Notes: generated by a model from the letters alone, not told the origin. Positions 27,769 to 36,677 are shown, numbered from the stretch's first letter. The stretch is 64,000 nucleotides of DNA from a virus (IMGVR_UViG_3300035698_017726:50833-114832), one strand, 5' to 3'. Numbers and translations: made by a program.

Positions 27769-28943
27769 GTTGCCTCCCTATACGTGATGTGGGCGCCAAA
27801 GAACTTGAGAACGGAGCCCGCACCAGGAGTGATGTCGACCCGTAGCCTGTAGGACTCTCGGTCGTCCAGCATAGGAGGAGTAGCTAGAGTATGGGTAACT
27901 GCGTGGAGATCGACGGTGCTACGCTTTACAGCGGTGTTGTGCTGAGTCACAAATGTCTGTCCACCGCTGATATCCGTGACCGTAGGAAGAGCGCCTACTC
28001 CGAGAGTATCGACAGCTGGAGGAGACACCAGGAAGAGTGTCCCCTCAATATCGGTCAGGATTGCCGTCTCTACCCGGTAGAGAAGTGTAAAGGCCACCGG
28101 CTGCGTTCTGGCGACAGCGGTTCCTGCCTTCTCCGAGTAGTCAGCCACTAGAATGGCGGCTCCCGCACCTAGAGGCTTTTCGTAGTAGATCTCATTGGTC
28201 ACTGTGTTGAAGTTCAGGACCCACAGAAGGCCATCTCCCGGCTCGAAGTACTGAGCTGAGATGAACTTCGAGGAAAGCCGCATTCCTGGGTCGAAGTCGT
28301 TGACGATGAGCGTGCCCTGAACGTCCAGAGTTCCGGTGACGTTCAGAACGTCATGCATGAGCAGTTGACTGCCTGCCGGGATGATCGTGTACTCGTACAC
28401 CGTCTCGGGCTGGCTGAATTCGGGGCGCCAGGGGCGGTCATCTATAACAAAGAGATCGCCAAGCACATTGAGGGTGCCTTGGATATCCAGAGTGCCTGCG
28501 ATGATCAGCTCTTCATCGACGGGAATGGTAGCCGTCTCTGTCGGAGTGACGATGAGTTCCTGGCTCCACTTCTTCCTGAACCCACCGCCAACTACGGCAG
28601 CTGCTACCGCAGTCCATTCAGCTAGGGTCAGGTGGTAGTACTCACCTGCAGCTCCTCCCTGAATCGCAGAGAGGGAGTTGTGGGAACCAAGGAAGGGAGA
28701 GAAGAGACCTACAGCAATCCAGCGCCCGACTCCTACGGTTGGGGCGAGGATAGAGACTCCATCGTCGGCAAGGACGCTGTCGTAGTCATACGCGAAGATC
28801 TGAGTGGTGGAGTCCATATAGACAAGGACTCTGTCTGCTGAGTCCCCTGTAGGAAGCAGCCTCAGTTCTGCAATGTCTTCAACAGCAATGGCAATCCTGT
28901 CCTGAAAGGACCGCCCCTGGATAGTTCCTTTCCACCTACTCAT
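27753..28943 (-). CDS. Fibre or baseplate-attached protein with repeat
   Basis: 396 residues. The N-terminal ~110 residues include AVEDIAELRLLPTGDSADRV and GVGRWIAVG, a pattern common at the N-termini of phage fibre/adaptor proteins. The middle carries two copies of a GTLDVQGTL-type beta repeat (about 148 and 203). The C-terminal third is beta-rich. Overlaps the next fibre gene by 16 nt and the previous by 4. Confidence 0.6.
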   Translation of the reverse strand: MSRWKGTIQGRSFQDRIAIAVEDIAELRLLPTGDSADRVLVYMDSTTQIFAYDYDSVLADDGVSILAPTVGVGRWIAVGLFSPFLGSHNSLSAIQGGAAGEYYHLTLAEWTAVAAAVVGGGFRKKWSQELIVTPTETATIPVDEELIIAGTLDIQGTLNVLGDLFVIDDRPWRPEFSQPETVYEYTIIPAGSQLLMHDVLNVTGTLDVQGTLIVNDFDPGMRLSSKFISAQYFEPGDGLLWVLNFNTVTNEIYYEKPLGAGAAILVADYSEKAGTAVARTQPVAFTLLYRVETAILTDIEGTLFLVSPPAVDTLGVGALPTVTDISGGQTFVTQHNTAVKRSTVDLHAVTHTLATPPMLDDRESYRLRVDITPGAGSVLKFFGAHITYREATWPSA

Positions 28944-29311
28944 GAGGGAATCACTAGGGCCAACCAGGCCTCAAGAGTTGGGGTAGCTGCTCCAGCAATC
29001 TGGGTCACTTCGAGAGCTACTCGGTTCAGTCCCTGGACTTCCATGGAGACTACGTCGTCATCGTTGACCGTAAGGACTTCTCCCTTATGCCATTCCATGC
29101 TGATGGAGCTGTACCACCAGACTTGGATACGGAAGACCGGAGAGGTACCCGCCGTCTTGAACAGGAAGTGGATATACTCGTTCCGGGTGAGAAGATATCC
29201 ATCAGAGGCTACGGTGGGAGCAGCGGTGATGGCCACGATTCCAGCCAGGATCTTCCTGGCCTGTGCCGTTGACCCACTTTTCCCTGTAGTTGTAGTCACA
29301 TGTCGGGGCAT
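28940..29311 (-). CDS. Small fibre-module protein
   Basis: 123 residues; ATG 29311 is preceded by GAAGGAGG and chosen over upstream starts. Beta-rich with a conserved-looking YWRVQVWWYSS-like aromatic core. The last 4 nt overlap the next gene. First gene of the coupled fibre operon. Confidence 0.55.
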   Translation of the reverse strand: MPRHVTTTTGKSGSTAQARKILAGIVAITAAPTVASDGYLLTRNEYIHFLFKTAGTSPVFRIQVWWYSSISMEWHKGEVLTVNDDDVVSMEVQGLNRVALEVTQIAGAATPTLEAWLALVIPS

Positions 29312-29422
29312 GAAGGCCTCCTTCAGACAGAGAATATCACGCCAATAGCTAAAAAGAGGAGCCATAGCTCCTCCGCTGGGCGTTGCATCAACTGCAAGCA
29401 GTGTAGACGCTACCCAGCTCAA

Positions 29423-29695
29423 CTACCAGGGGAGTTCTTCCCTAGGCGGCCTAGTCCACTTTTTGCTCTTTGCGTAGAGCTTCATTCCTTCCCATATGAC
29501 CCATGGAATCCGCTGTCTCCCCTTACTCTTGGTCTTGAACATTCCCTTGTTCTCGTAGATGAGCTTCACATCTACGGTGATGGATTTCTTCCCGCGCACT
29601 CCTACTACTGTGTACTTCAGCCTTCCTCCCGGCTGGGGTTGCCAGAATTGCCTGCCTACCTCGGGAGGGCTGTCTTTTGTTCCACCAGTGCTCAT
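29423..29695 (-). CDS. Small basic hypothetical protein
   Basis: 90 residues, AGGGGAA before the ATG. Very basic, with a beta-strand core (KYTVVGVRGKKSITVDVKLI) and Lys/Arg/Trp-rich tail. A candidate promoter motif lies 64 nt upstream at 29754-29765. No family. Confidence 0.55.
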   Translation of the reverse strand: MSTGGTKDSPPEVGRQFWQPQPGGRLKYTVVGVRGKKSITVDVKLIYENKGMFKTKSKGRQRIPWVIWEGMKLYAKSKKWTRPPREELPW

Positions 29696-29753
29696 TTTGT
29701 TCCCCTGAAGCCTATGAAGAAAATGCTTCCTCCTGAAGTAAATTCTTCATAGT

Positions 29754-29765
29754 AAGTGTTCTTAT
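29754..29765 (-). promoter_or_regulatory. Copy of the ATAAGAA promoter-like motif
   Basis: Minus-strand GATAAGAACACTT, 64 nt upstream of the 29695 start. Matches the core ATAAGAA but lacks the downstream TG of the other copies. Confidence 0.4.
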
Positions 29766-29917
29766 CGGTTCCTATTCTATGTCGTCTACTCCTAGAGCTT
29801 GTAGCAGATCTTAACGTTTTCTTCTGCGAAACCCTAGGGGTAATTCATTGCTGGCACCCTGTTAGTACGAGAGCTATGCTGATGGGGCCATATCGAAACA
29901 CCATCCAGGAGGATCCC

Positions 29918-30373
29918 ATGGCCTTTTTGACCAAAGAAGAGCGTCAGTCTCTCACCCGTACTGAGCGTCGGGAGCTTCGTCAGAAGCTTCGTCAGGAGCG
30001 TCGTGCTGAGAAGAAGGCAGCCGGTGGCGGCCCCAAGTTCAACATCGACTGGAAGAAGGTCGACGAGCTGGCCACTGAGCTCATCCTCGATATGGCCGGC
30101 ATTGCCATGCCCGCTGAAGAGAAGATGCAGGCTGTGCTAGATGAGCTCGTCGAGCAGCTCGATGAGTTCTGCACCTGGACCGGCGTAGGCACCACTCTCG
30201 GTGGTATCTTTGGTGGGTCCATCGGTGCGCTCATCGGTGGCCTCGCTGCTGCAGGTCTGGAGCAGGTTGACGGTATCGCCCTCAAGGCTATCGCCGACAA
30301 GTTTATCGAGCCCCAGGTCCAGCGCGTCTATGACCGTCTGAAGGCCGAGGGTAAGGTCGAAGAGTCCGCCTAA
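29918..30373 (+). CDS. Protein with basic coil and glycine-zipper segment
   Basis: 151 residues from ATG 29918, with AGGAGG ideally spaced; an upstream frame lacks a site. Residues 5-40 are an Arg/Lys/Glu-rich helix, 40-85 an acidic helical segment, and 87-115 a Gly-rich hydrophobic stretch (TTLGGIFGGSIGALIGGLAAAG). It resembles pore-forming or membrane-associated small proteins. The 222-nt divergent gap upstream probably carries its promoter, though no clear hexamers are seen. Confidence 0.6.
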   Translation: MAFLTKEERQSLTRTERRELRQKLRQERRAEKKAAGGGPKFNIDWKKVDELATELILDMAGIAMPAEEKMQAVLDELVEQLDEFCTWTGVGTTLGGIFGGSIGALIGGLAAAGLEQVDGIALKAIADKFIEPQVQRVYDRLKAEGKVEESA

Positions 30374-30400
30374 CCAGTTCGTAGTTCCTGCTGACCTGAA

Positions 30401-30418
30401 GGCGCCTCCGGCGCCCGT
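30401..30418 (+). terminator. Possible terminator hairpin
   Basis: GGCGCC-TCC-GGCGCC forms a 6-bp stem followed by CGTT, 28 nt after the stop at 30373. Confidence 0.4.
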
Positions 30419-30446
30419 TAGCAAGTCGCCATGGAAGTCCAAGAAG

Positions 30447-30668
30447 ATGTGGGCCTTCATGGTGGCAGAGCTGACTTGGAAGCTCATCGTCCTCGTCATG
30501 ATCTGGAAGCTAGTGAACGGCACCGATCTCTCTATTGTAGAGGGATCGGTGATGTCCATTGTGATCGTGACCACTGGCGTCCTAGAGGTGGGGTACCTCT
30601 TGGGCCAGGCCGCCTTGGACCGCTACACGTCGCTGGACTTCTTCAGCATGCTCAAGCCGGGGCCTTGA
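30447..30668 (+). CDS. Small two-helix membrane protein
   Basis: 73 residues with two hydrophobic helices (about 4-22 and 32-55) joined by a short polar turn, a holin-like layout. Ribosome binding site is weak (AAGAAG adjacent to ATG). It lies convergent to the exonuclease remnant and about 0.7 kb from the endolysin gene, so a holin role is possible. Confidence 0.5.
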   Translation: MWAFMVAELTWKLIVLVMIWKLVNGTDLSIVEGSVMSIVIVTTGVLEVGYLLGQAALDRYTSLDFFSMLKPGP

Positions 30669-31347
30669 CCGTTACTCCGCCTGGGAGAACGTACTGAATC
30701 GAGCCCACAGCGCCCTTGGCCTTTTCGGCCTTGAACGCCCATAGTCGGTCGAAGAGCTCGAGCTGATCCTTGGCGTCCTGAAGTGCATCGTGAGCGGGCC
30801 CCGACGTAGGTGATACCCATTCGCGTATAGAGTTCCTTCTCCTCGAAGGCCCACTCCAGGTCCGGCAAGAGGCCCAGCGCAAAAGCTGCGATGTCGATGG
30901 CCTCATAGTGGAAAGGATTCACTAAGCCGGCGGCTCCGAAGAGCTTGCTGATGAACGCCCAGTCCAGTCCAGTGGCGTAGCCTACAAAGACGCACTCGAA
31001 GTTCTGGCCGCGCACAGGGACATTGAGCCCCAAGACTGTCGTGACCTGTTTCATGATCCAGTCATGGAAGCAGAGTGCGTGGTCGTAGACCCAGCCCCTG
31101 ATCTCCCCGTGCTTGCCTAGACTCAGGTTGGCGCCGGGGTACAGCGCTCCGAAGACGAGGCCTTCTTCAATCAGCTTTGGTAGGTTCTCCAACGACCAAA
31201 GCTGATTCGGGCATCCTGCGAGATGGGCAAGTCTGCCTTGTACTCTTCGCCCGTTTCTCTACACACCGCTCCAATCTGCAGTAGCTGCCCGTACGCTGGA
31301 TTCGTGTCGGTTGCCTCTACATCTACTGAGAAGAAGATCTTTTTCAC
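30652..31347 (-). pseudogene. DnaQ/RNase T-like 3'-5' exonuclease, frame broken twice
   Basis: From GTG 31347 the frame reads VKKIFFSVDVEATDTNPAYG (DEDD motif I, DxE) and stops at 31171. A second frame from about 31195 carries the middle (ATGLDWAF, motif II region) to about 30800. The first frame then resumes with AHDALQDAKDQLELF (motif III, HDALxD) to 30652. Restoring one T near 31199 and removing one G in the GGGG at 30799-30802 would give one ~230-residue exonuclease. The gene abuts the endolysin stop (TAAGTG). Either true decay or two sequence errors. Confidence 0.65.
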
Positions 31348-32235
31348 TTACCACCACCATGAGAAAATGCGTACCGAGGAGAGCTTCCTGTTTACGCTGG
31401 TTACCTTGTCACTGGCGTTTCCCTCGATGCTATCGAAGGTGCCGTCGTCCTTTACTCTCAATACGAAACCGGTATGTGCGGCGCCCATTGGGTCACCTCT
31501 ATCTGCATGGACCCAGTCCTTACCCAGTGTGAAGATCATGCCGGGCACAATGTCGTCCGAGGACGGAGTCACGAAGGTCTTGCGTTTACGGGCCCACGGC
31601 TCAAGATGGTGAGAGCAGGAACCGAACCATGCTCCGAAGGGCGTCTCTTCCCATGAGACCCGATAGCCAAAGGCCGCAGATAGTCCCTCTTTCAGCGACC
31701 AAGACACGAAGATGCAGCACCATGGGGGCATCTTGGAGGTGTCCGCCCACCTGAAGTGGATGCAGTAGTCGCTGGGGAGCTTACCTCTAGTCGAAGGGCT
31801 GACGATGTGGCCGATTTCTGGCCCACCATTGGAGCCCTTGGGGACTTCTCGCAGGCCGTACTGCATCACGGCAGAAGTCAGCACGCACACTACCTCGGCT
31901 ACGTCGTCTTCCTTCATCTCTTTGGGGAAGGCTCCGTCAACGCCGAGGTAGTGCTTCTGCTTCAGGTCGTCGAGGTAAGTGAGGTGCTCGCTGATCCATG
32001 CAGCGTCGAGGTCAGCAGGAACAGCTACTTCCGTATCGACCAGTAGTGCTGTCCAGGTCTGCGCACCCACAATGCCGTCGGCACTGAGAGCTCGAGAGAT
32101 CTGGAATGTCACCACAGCGGTTTCGGTCTTGGCGCCGAAGGCACCATCTTCGCCGACGTGGAAGCCAAAGGTGTTGAGCCTCTGTTGGAGGAACTTGACC
32201 TCTTTGCCCTTACTGCCTTCTCTGAGAACCTTCAT
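31348..32235 (-). CDS. Endolysin: peptidoglycan-binding plus CHAP domain
   Basis: 295 residues. The N-terminal ~70 residues are a PG_binding_1 domain (GSKGKEVKFLQQRLN, DGIVGAQTW). The C-terminal part has a CHAP-type cysteine hydrolase: catalytic Cys in MPPWCCIFVSW (about 181) and His in AAHTGFVLRV (about 262), followed by an IEGN motif. It would cleave an amide or peptide bond in host peptidoglycan at lysis. No signal peptide, so a holin would be needed. Start overlaps the topoisomerase stop by 4 nt. Confidence 0.85.
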   Translation of the reverse strand: MKVLREGSKGKEVKFLQQRLNTFGFHVGEDGAFGAKTETAVVTFQISRALSADGIVGAQTWTALLVDTEVAVPADLDAAWISEHLTYLDDLKQKHYLGVDGAFPKEMKEDDVAEVVCVLTSAVMQYGLREVPKGSNGGPEIGHIVSPSTRGKLPSDYCIHFRWADTSKMPPWCCIFVSWSLKEGLSAAFGYRVSWEETPFGAWFGSCSHHLEPWARKRKTFVTPSSDDIVPGMIFTLGKDWVHADRGDPMGAAHTGFVLRVKDDGTFDSIEGNASDKVTSVNRKLSSVRIFSWWW

Positions 32236-34118
32236 GAGACTACCTCGACATCCGTCATGTCCATTAGAAGAGATGCTCGTGCTTCTGCTTCTTTGCCGAG
32301 CATCTCTACCAAGGTAGCCTCTGTGACCATCTCCGTGCCATCAGGAATGGTGACTAGTTCCAGCACTCGTCCACGAGGACTCATCGTGGTCCGATACAGC
32401 ACCTTAGCTGGCATCTCACCGAGTCCCTTGAACCTGGTGATGTCCCCCTTGGGCCACTTCTTCATGAGCTTCTCCAGCTCAGCATCGTCGTGAGCCCAAT
32501 GGATGGCTTTGCGTACGGTGACTCTGTAGAGCGGAGGCTTGGCCAAGTACAGACGTCCCTCAGTGATGAGACCGGGAAGGTACCTATAGAAGAACGCCAG
32601 CAGCAGAGTAGCGATATGGTGACCGTCGATGTCGGCATCGGTCATGATGATGATCTTGCCGTATCTCAGGTTGCCGGAGTTGTAGTGAGGCCCAATGCCG
32701 CAACCCAATGCCTCGACGATATCCCGTAGCTCTGCGTTCTTGGTCACCTTGGAGAAGGTGTTCTGCATCGCGTTGAGTACCTTGCCTCTGAGCGGAAGGA
32801 TGGCCTGGGTATTCCTGTCCCTTCCCTGCTTGGCGGAGCCGCCGGCGGAGTCTCCTTCTACCAAGAACAGCTCAGTCTCCTCCAGATCATTGGAGCTGCA
32901 GTCGGCTAACTTTCCGGGGAGAGTAAGCCTCTTGACTACACTCTTTCGGGCTACGGTGGTCGCCGCAGCTCTGGAGGCCGTCCTTGCTCTGGCTGCCTGG
33001 ATGATGCGGTCCACCAGCTTCTTGCTCTGTGTGGCGTTCTTCACCAGCCAGTCTTCCAGGTCCGCCTGGAAGCGAGAGACCAGGTCCTTGGCTTCCGGGT
33101 TGTTTAGCCTGTGCTTGGTCTGCCCCTGGAACTGGGGGTTCAGCAAGTAGAGGGAAAGTACTCCTACTGCGCCTTCTCTGATGTCATCGGGGGAGATCTT
33201 CAGCCGCTTTGGGACGTCCTTGTGCCCGTGAAGCAGCTTCCGAACTGCTGCGACGATGCAGTCCTTCAACGCTTGATGGTGAGTCCCTCCATCCTTGGTG
33301 GGGATGCCATTGGCGAAAGACTTGAGCTCCTCGGTAGCCTCATATGTCCAAGTAAGTAGGACCTGTACCCGTCCATCTCCCACCTGCTCGTCGAACAGGA
33401 AGGGGAACTCCGTGACCATATCGGCGTCGGCCAAGAGAGAAGTCAGATAGTCCTGCAGCCCGCCACCGAACTTGAAGACTTCTCTGATGCTGCCGCCCAA
33501 GTCGTCGAAGGTGAGCTCCACTCCGGCATTCAAGTAAGCCTTGAGTCTCAACCGATTGAGGATGAGCTCGACGTCGAACTTCTGTTTCCCGAAGGTATCG
33601 ACGTCGGGGAGGAAGCGTACGTAGGTACCCGTCCACTTCTTCTTGTCCACCTGTTTCCTCTTGGAGATCCGGCCCTTGGGGACTCCGCCCACGTACTTCC
33701 TGGTCCAGCAGTGACCGTCACGGTTGACTGCTACCTCCATCCAAGTACTTAGCGCGTTGGCTACTGCCGCTCCCACTCCATGTAGCCCGCCTGCGCTTCC
33801 ATACGCTCCGCTCCCGAATTTGCCGCCGGCGTGGAGCTCGGTGAAGACGACGTCTATCGTCGACTTCTTCTTCGTGGGATGCATTCCGGTTGGAATACCT
33901 CGACCGTCGTCACTAACGGAGATGCTTCCGTCCGGCCATAGTTGGACGACGATAGCCTTGGCATGTCCGCCAATAGCTTCGTCGATGGAGTTGTCGAGGA
34001 TCTCCCAGAGCAGGTGGTGATAACCGTCCTTCCCTGTTCCTCCGACGTACATTCCGGGCCGAGCTCGGACCGCTTCAAGACCCTCGAGGACTCTGATGTC
34101 TTTCTCGTCATAACTCAC
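32232..34118 (-). CDS. Type II topoisomerase ATPase subunit (GyrB/ParE family)
   Basis: 628 residues, full family length. GHKL ATPase motifs: EILDNSIDEA (about 38), SDDGRGIPTGMHP (about 69) and GSAGGLHGVGAAVANALS (about 107). Transducer domain in the middle, then TOPRIM: VEGDSAGGSAKQGRDR (about 414) and MTDADIDGHHI (about 490). It supplies the ATPase and metal-binding half of a DNA gyrase/topo IV-like enzyme. The DNA-cleaving GyrA/ParC subunit is not in this window. Overlaps both neighbours by 4 nt. Confidence 0.9.
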   Translation of the reverse strand: MSYDEKDIRVLEGLEAVRARPGMYVGGTGKDGYHHLLWEILDNSIDEAIGGHAKAIVVQLWPDGSISVSDDGRGIPTGMHPTKKKSTIDVVFTELHAGGKFGSGAYGSAGGLHGVGAAVANALSTWMEVAVNRDGHCWTRKYVGGVPKGRISKRKQVDKKKWTGTYVRFLPDVDTFGKQKFDVELILNRLRLKAYLNAGVELTFDDLGGSIREVFKFGGGLQDYLTSLLADADMVTEFPFLFDEQVGDGRVQVLLTWTYEATEELKSFANGIPTKDGGTHHQALKDCIVAAVRKLLHGHKDVPKRLKISPDDIREGAVGVLSLYLLNPQFQGQTKHRLNNPEAKDLVSRFQADLEDWLVKNATQSKKLVDRIIQAARARTASRAAATTVARKSVVKRLTLPGKLADCSSNDLEETELFLVEGDSAGGSAKQGRDRNTQAILPLRGKVLNAMQNTFSKVTKNAELRDIVEALGCGIGPHYNSGNLRYGKIIIMTDADIDGHHIATLLLAFFYRYLPGLITEGRLYLAKPPLYRVTVRKAIHWAHDDAELEKLMKKWPKGDITRFKGLGEMPAKVLYRTTMSPRGRVLELVTIPDGTEMVTEATLVEMLGKEAEARASLLMDMTDVEVVS

Positions 34119-34546
34119 AAACTCTCCCAGTCCCTACGACTGTTGTATGCCGCGACCTCTTCGATAGAGGCTCTGCGGGTAACGACTAGAACCGTATCTC
34201 CGGGCAGCGGAGGGTCCATAGTCTTGTAGACCCACTTCTTCCCGATGACACGTCGAGGCACCCCGTCCACCACCACGATCTCTCCTAGCCAGGGAACTCG
34301 TGAGCTATTCCTCACGGAGTAGCTGTCGCCTATCTTGTCCTCGTACTCTAGGGCTCCGACTCCCTGCGGTCGGTCGGATTCCTGAGACTTGGCCAGCTTC
34401 TCGAGACTCTTGGCTATGGATACCAGAGCCCCTGCGATCTTGGGGACGGTTCCTTGGTAAAAGCGAGCACCCATCTGTGACTGAAAGAACTCCACTCCCA
34501 TTCTTCTCTCCCTATTTGTATCTTTGTTACACAAAGGACAACGCAT
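34115..34546 (-). CDS. Hypothetical protein between sigma factor and topoisomerase
   Basis: 143 residues from ATG 34546 (GAGGAAA upstream, 1 nt after the sigma stop); ATG 34501 with GGGAGAG is an equally good start and would drop a CPLC motif. The C-terminal half is a small beta-barrel-like segment. No family. Co-transcribed with sigma and topoisomerase genes. Confidence 0.55.
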   Translation of the reverse strand: MRCPLCNKDTNRERRMGVEFFQSQMGARFYQGTVPKIAGALVSIAKSLEKLAKSQESDRPQGVGALEYEDKIGDSYSVRNSSRVPWLGEIVVVDGVPRRVIGKKWVYKTMDPPLPGDTVLVVTRRASIEEVAAYNSRRDWESL

Positions 34547-34547
34547 A

Positions 34548-35342
34548 TTAGTTTTCCTCTGGAGTTCTTATGCCAAGCTTTAGGCGAAGCTTTGTCATCG
34601 CCTTTTTCAAGATCTGTCGAGCCCGTTCTCGAGTGACCGTCTTCCCCTCCTTGACGTGTTTCCCCAGCTCCCGCAGAGACATGGCTTCCCCGCCGTCCAG
34701 TCCGTAGTAGAGGACCAGCGCTAGGTACTCGTCATCATCCAGGTCGCCTGCCTTGTTCATGGCGGAGAGGCAGGAGCACGAGATCATGGCCAGCTGCTCG
34801 GGGTTGGGGTCCTTGGACGGACCCCACTGGTCAAAGTTCTCGCAATCCGGAGACCCTTGGTAGTATGCGCCGTTAGTGCCGTCGCCGTAACAGCCACACA
34901 TGAACGCTACAGTAAAGACAGAGATATTCTCATTGTCGGGGCACAGCTCCACCAGCGTGGGGATTCTCCCCTCCCTAAGAATCTCTTGTTCTCTCCTGTA
35001 AGCGTCCCTCTTCATCTGCTCCATGTAGAGAGGGACTCTGATCCCAAAAGTACCTGTTCTATTCTGAAGCTCTCGCTGGATGAACCAGCCAGCTACCGTC
35101 CCCAGCTTTCCCTTGTCCGGCTTCCAGTACTTTACGGCCTTGTAGAGGCCAAGCATCGCTACTTGGAAGTCGTCATCACTGCCGTAGCCTTTCTTCCGCG
35201 TGATGGCGTACGCCAGTAGCTTATTGAACATGACCACTTCCCAGAGAAGCTCTGGAGGGTCACCAGCAGCTCTGGCCTCTTCTCTCAGTCGGATGGACTT
35301 TTCTAAAAATAGCTCTTTGGAGCGTTTGGCTTGTTTGGGCAT
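34548..35342 (-). CDS. Sigma-70 family RNA polymerase sigma factor
   Basis: 264 residues from ATG 35342. Region 2 is recognisable (DFQVAMLGLYKAVKYWKPDKG, about 58-78, then a WFIQRELQN DNA-melting/-10 helix). A linker with several cysteines follows, and the C-terminal HTH of region 4 (SLRELGKHVKEGKTVTRERA, about 225-245) would contact a -35 or upstream element. It probably redirects host polymerase to phage promoters; the repeated ATAAGAA-NNN-TG motif in this window is a candidate target. Confidence 0.8.
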   Translation of the reverse strand: MPKQAKRSKELFLEKSIRLREEARAAGDPPELLWEVVMFNKLLAYAITRKKGYGSDDDFQVAMLGLYKAVKYWKPDKGKLGTVAGWFIQRELQNRTGTFGIRVPLYMEQMKRDAYRREQEILREGRIPTLVELCPDNENISVFTVAFMCGCYGDGTNGAYYQGSPDCENFDQWGPSKDPNPEQLAMISCSCLSAMNKAGDLDDDEYLALVLYYGLDGGEAMSLRELGKHVKEGKTVTRERARQILKKAMTKLRLKLGIRTPEEN

Positions 35343-35380
35343 GTCCAATATCTAATAGGTGTGCTTATCAGATGCACGAA

Positions 35381-35406
35381 CGCCCCAGAACCTAAGCTCT
35401 GGGGCG
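35381..35406 (-). terminator. Intrinsic terminator hairpin
   Basis: CGCCCCAGA pairs with TCTGGGGCG (9 bp, 8-nt loop), 12 nt beyond the HNH stop. Confidence 0.65.
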
Positions 35407-35418
35407 TGTGCTGTGGAG

Positions 35419-36021
35419 CTACCGCAACCACTCCTTGGGTACGAAGTCTCTCCACTCATCTGGCATGTGGCGTAGCCGGGATAGGTTCATCCTGACGATG
35501 TCCCAGGCCTTCGGCTGGTAGGGACGTCTCTTCAGCCTAAGGACCTTACGGTCCGGACCCCTTGCGGTACCTAGGGGATCTGAGCCCTTGCAGTTGTTGC
35601 AGGGCTTACAAGATGTAGTGACGTTCAGCCAGCTATGGACGGGAACCACTAGACCGCTCCAAGGGAGAGTAACCATCCCCTCCTTGGCGTGGGCCTTAGC
35701 GACTACGTGGTCAATCGAGAGCTCGTCGAAGACGTTCTTCTCCGGCTTGTAGCTACAGTACTGGCAGGTGTGTCTGTCTCTGGCAAAGATCGGACCTCTC
35801 TTCAAACGTACCTTCTGGTGATAGATGGGCACGAATGTCTTGTAGGCGATGACTGCTGGCCAGGGGAATTCCCTGGAAGGGGACCTGAGCACACGGCCTT
35901 CATAGTTGGACAGGGTGTAGGCGACCTCCTTCTGGAGGAGCTCGAATGCCTTCCACCACGATACAATCCTGAAGGGCTTTGAGTCTGGGTGTGCGTTTAG
36001 AACAAGAACTGAAGCAGTCAC
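35419..36021 (-). CDS. HNH endonuclease
   Basis: 200 residues from GTG 36021 with AAAGGAGG upstream. The N-terminal VLVLNAHPDSKPFRIVSWWK region and the core with CQYC (about 87), DHVVAKAHA (about 104) and CKPCNNCKG (about 138) match the zinc-ribbon HNH family. The conserved DH of the HNH motif is intact. Role could be homing or genome processing; nothing adjacent marks it as intron-encoded. Confidence 0.8.
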   Translation of the reverse strand: MTASVLVLNAHPDSKPFRIVSWWKAFELLQKEVAYTLSNYEGRVLRSPSREFPWPAVIAYKTFVPIYHQKVRLKRGPIFARDRHTCQYCSYKPEKNVFDELSIDHVVAKAHAKEGMVTLPWSGLVVPVHSWLNVTTSCKPCNNCKGSDPLGTARGPDRKVLRLKRRPYQPKAWDIVRMNLSRLRHMPDEWRDFVPKEWLR

Positions 36022-36035
36022 AACGACCTCCTTTT

Positions 36036-36245
36036 TTAGTCGCCTAACTTGGGTTTGGGGTCCACTACGGCGCCGTACTGCCCAACGATGACATTCTCCT
36101 CATCGTCTTCGATTACGTAGATATGATCGGGTTGGAGTAATTCCATCTGTGTCCTCTCGTCCATGGCGTCAGCCACGAGATTGTGGTCCGGAGCAATTTC
36201 GGTGTCTGGAGGGATTCGGATAAACGCTATCACTCGGAAGGGCAT
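36036..36245 (-). CDS. Small acidic hypothetical protein
   Basis: 69 residues, AGGA about 10 nt before the ATG. Acidic with a small beta-rich core. Its 5' end overlaps the GIY-YIG gene by 77 nt in another frame. Function unknown. Confidence 0.5.
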   Translation of the reverse strand: MPFRVIAFIRIPPDTEIAPDHNLVADAMDERTQMELLQPDHIYVIEDDEENVIVGQYGAVVDPKPKLGD

Positions 36246-36504
36246 ATTTCAGTGTTCCTGGGCTTTCGATGTAAAAAGTCTTCTGGCGTCTTCTCAACTT
36301 TTTGAAGAGTCTTTCCGCCATTAGCGCATAGCTTTGATTGGTCATGATCCACTGCGCTGCTACCTTCCAAGGCCGGCGACTGCGCGTGAATCTAGCGCCG
36401 CCCGCCAGCTCCCCATTGTGCTGACGTAAGCGTCTCTTGAGATCTGTCGTGATCCCCGTGTAGTAGGTTCCATCCACGCCCTCTAAGACGTAAAGAGTCC
36501 ACAT
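36169..36504 (-). CDS. GIY-YIG nuclease domain protein
   Basis: 111 residues, AGGGGATAGTT before the ATG. LYVLEG-x(4)-YYTGIT gives the GIY-YIG pair; R23, R25 and H29 of LKRRLRQHNGELAGGARFT fit the catalytic helix, and E64 (MAERLFKKL) the metal-binding Glu. Similar in size to small UvrC-like/YhbQ proteins. The C-terminal 25 residues overlap the next gene and may be poorly conserved. Confidence 0.75.
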   Translation of the reverse strand: MWTLYVLEGVDGTYYTGITTDLKRRLRQHNGELAGGARFTRSRRPWKVAAQWIMTNQSYALMAERLFKKLRRRQKTFYIESPGTLKYALPSDSVYPNPSRHRNCSGPQSRG

Positions 36505-36520
36505 AACTATCCCCTAAAAA

Positions 36521-36597
36521 TGGCACCCCGTAGAGGACTCGAACCTCTTACCCTCGGTTTAGAAGACCGATGCTCTATCCAGATGAGCTAACGGGGC
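36521..36597 (-). tRNA. tRNA-Arg(TCT)
   Basis: Complete cloverleaf: acceptor GCCCCGT/ACGGGGT, anticodon loop CTTCTAA, T-loop TTCGAGT, CCA encoded. First of the leftward array by coordinate. Confidence 0.9.
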
Positions 36598-36601
36598 ATA
36601 A

Positions 36602-36677
36602 TGGTGAGCGGTACTGGGTTCGAACCAGCGACCCGCAGCTTGTAAGGCTACTGCTCTTCCAACTGAGCTAACCGCCC
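36602..36677 (-). tRNA. tRNA-Val(TAC)
   Basis: Acceptor GGGCGGT/ACCGCTC, anticodon loop CTTACAA, CCA encoded. 4 nt from the Arg(TCT) gene. Confidence 0.9.
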
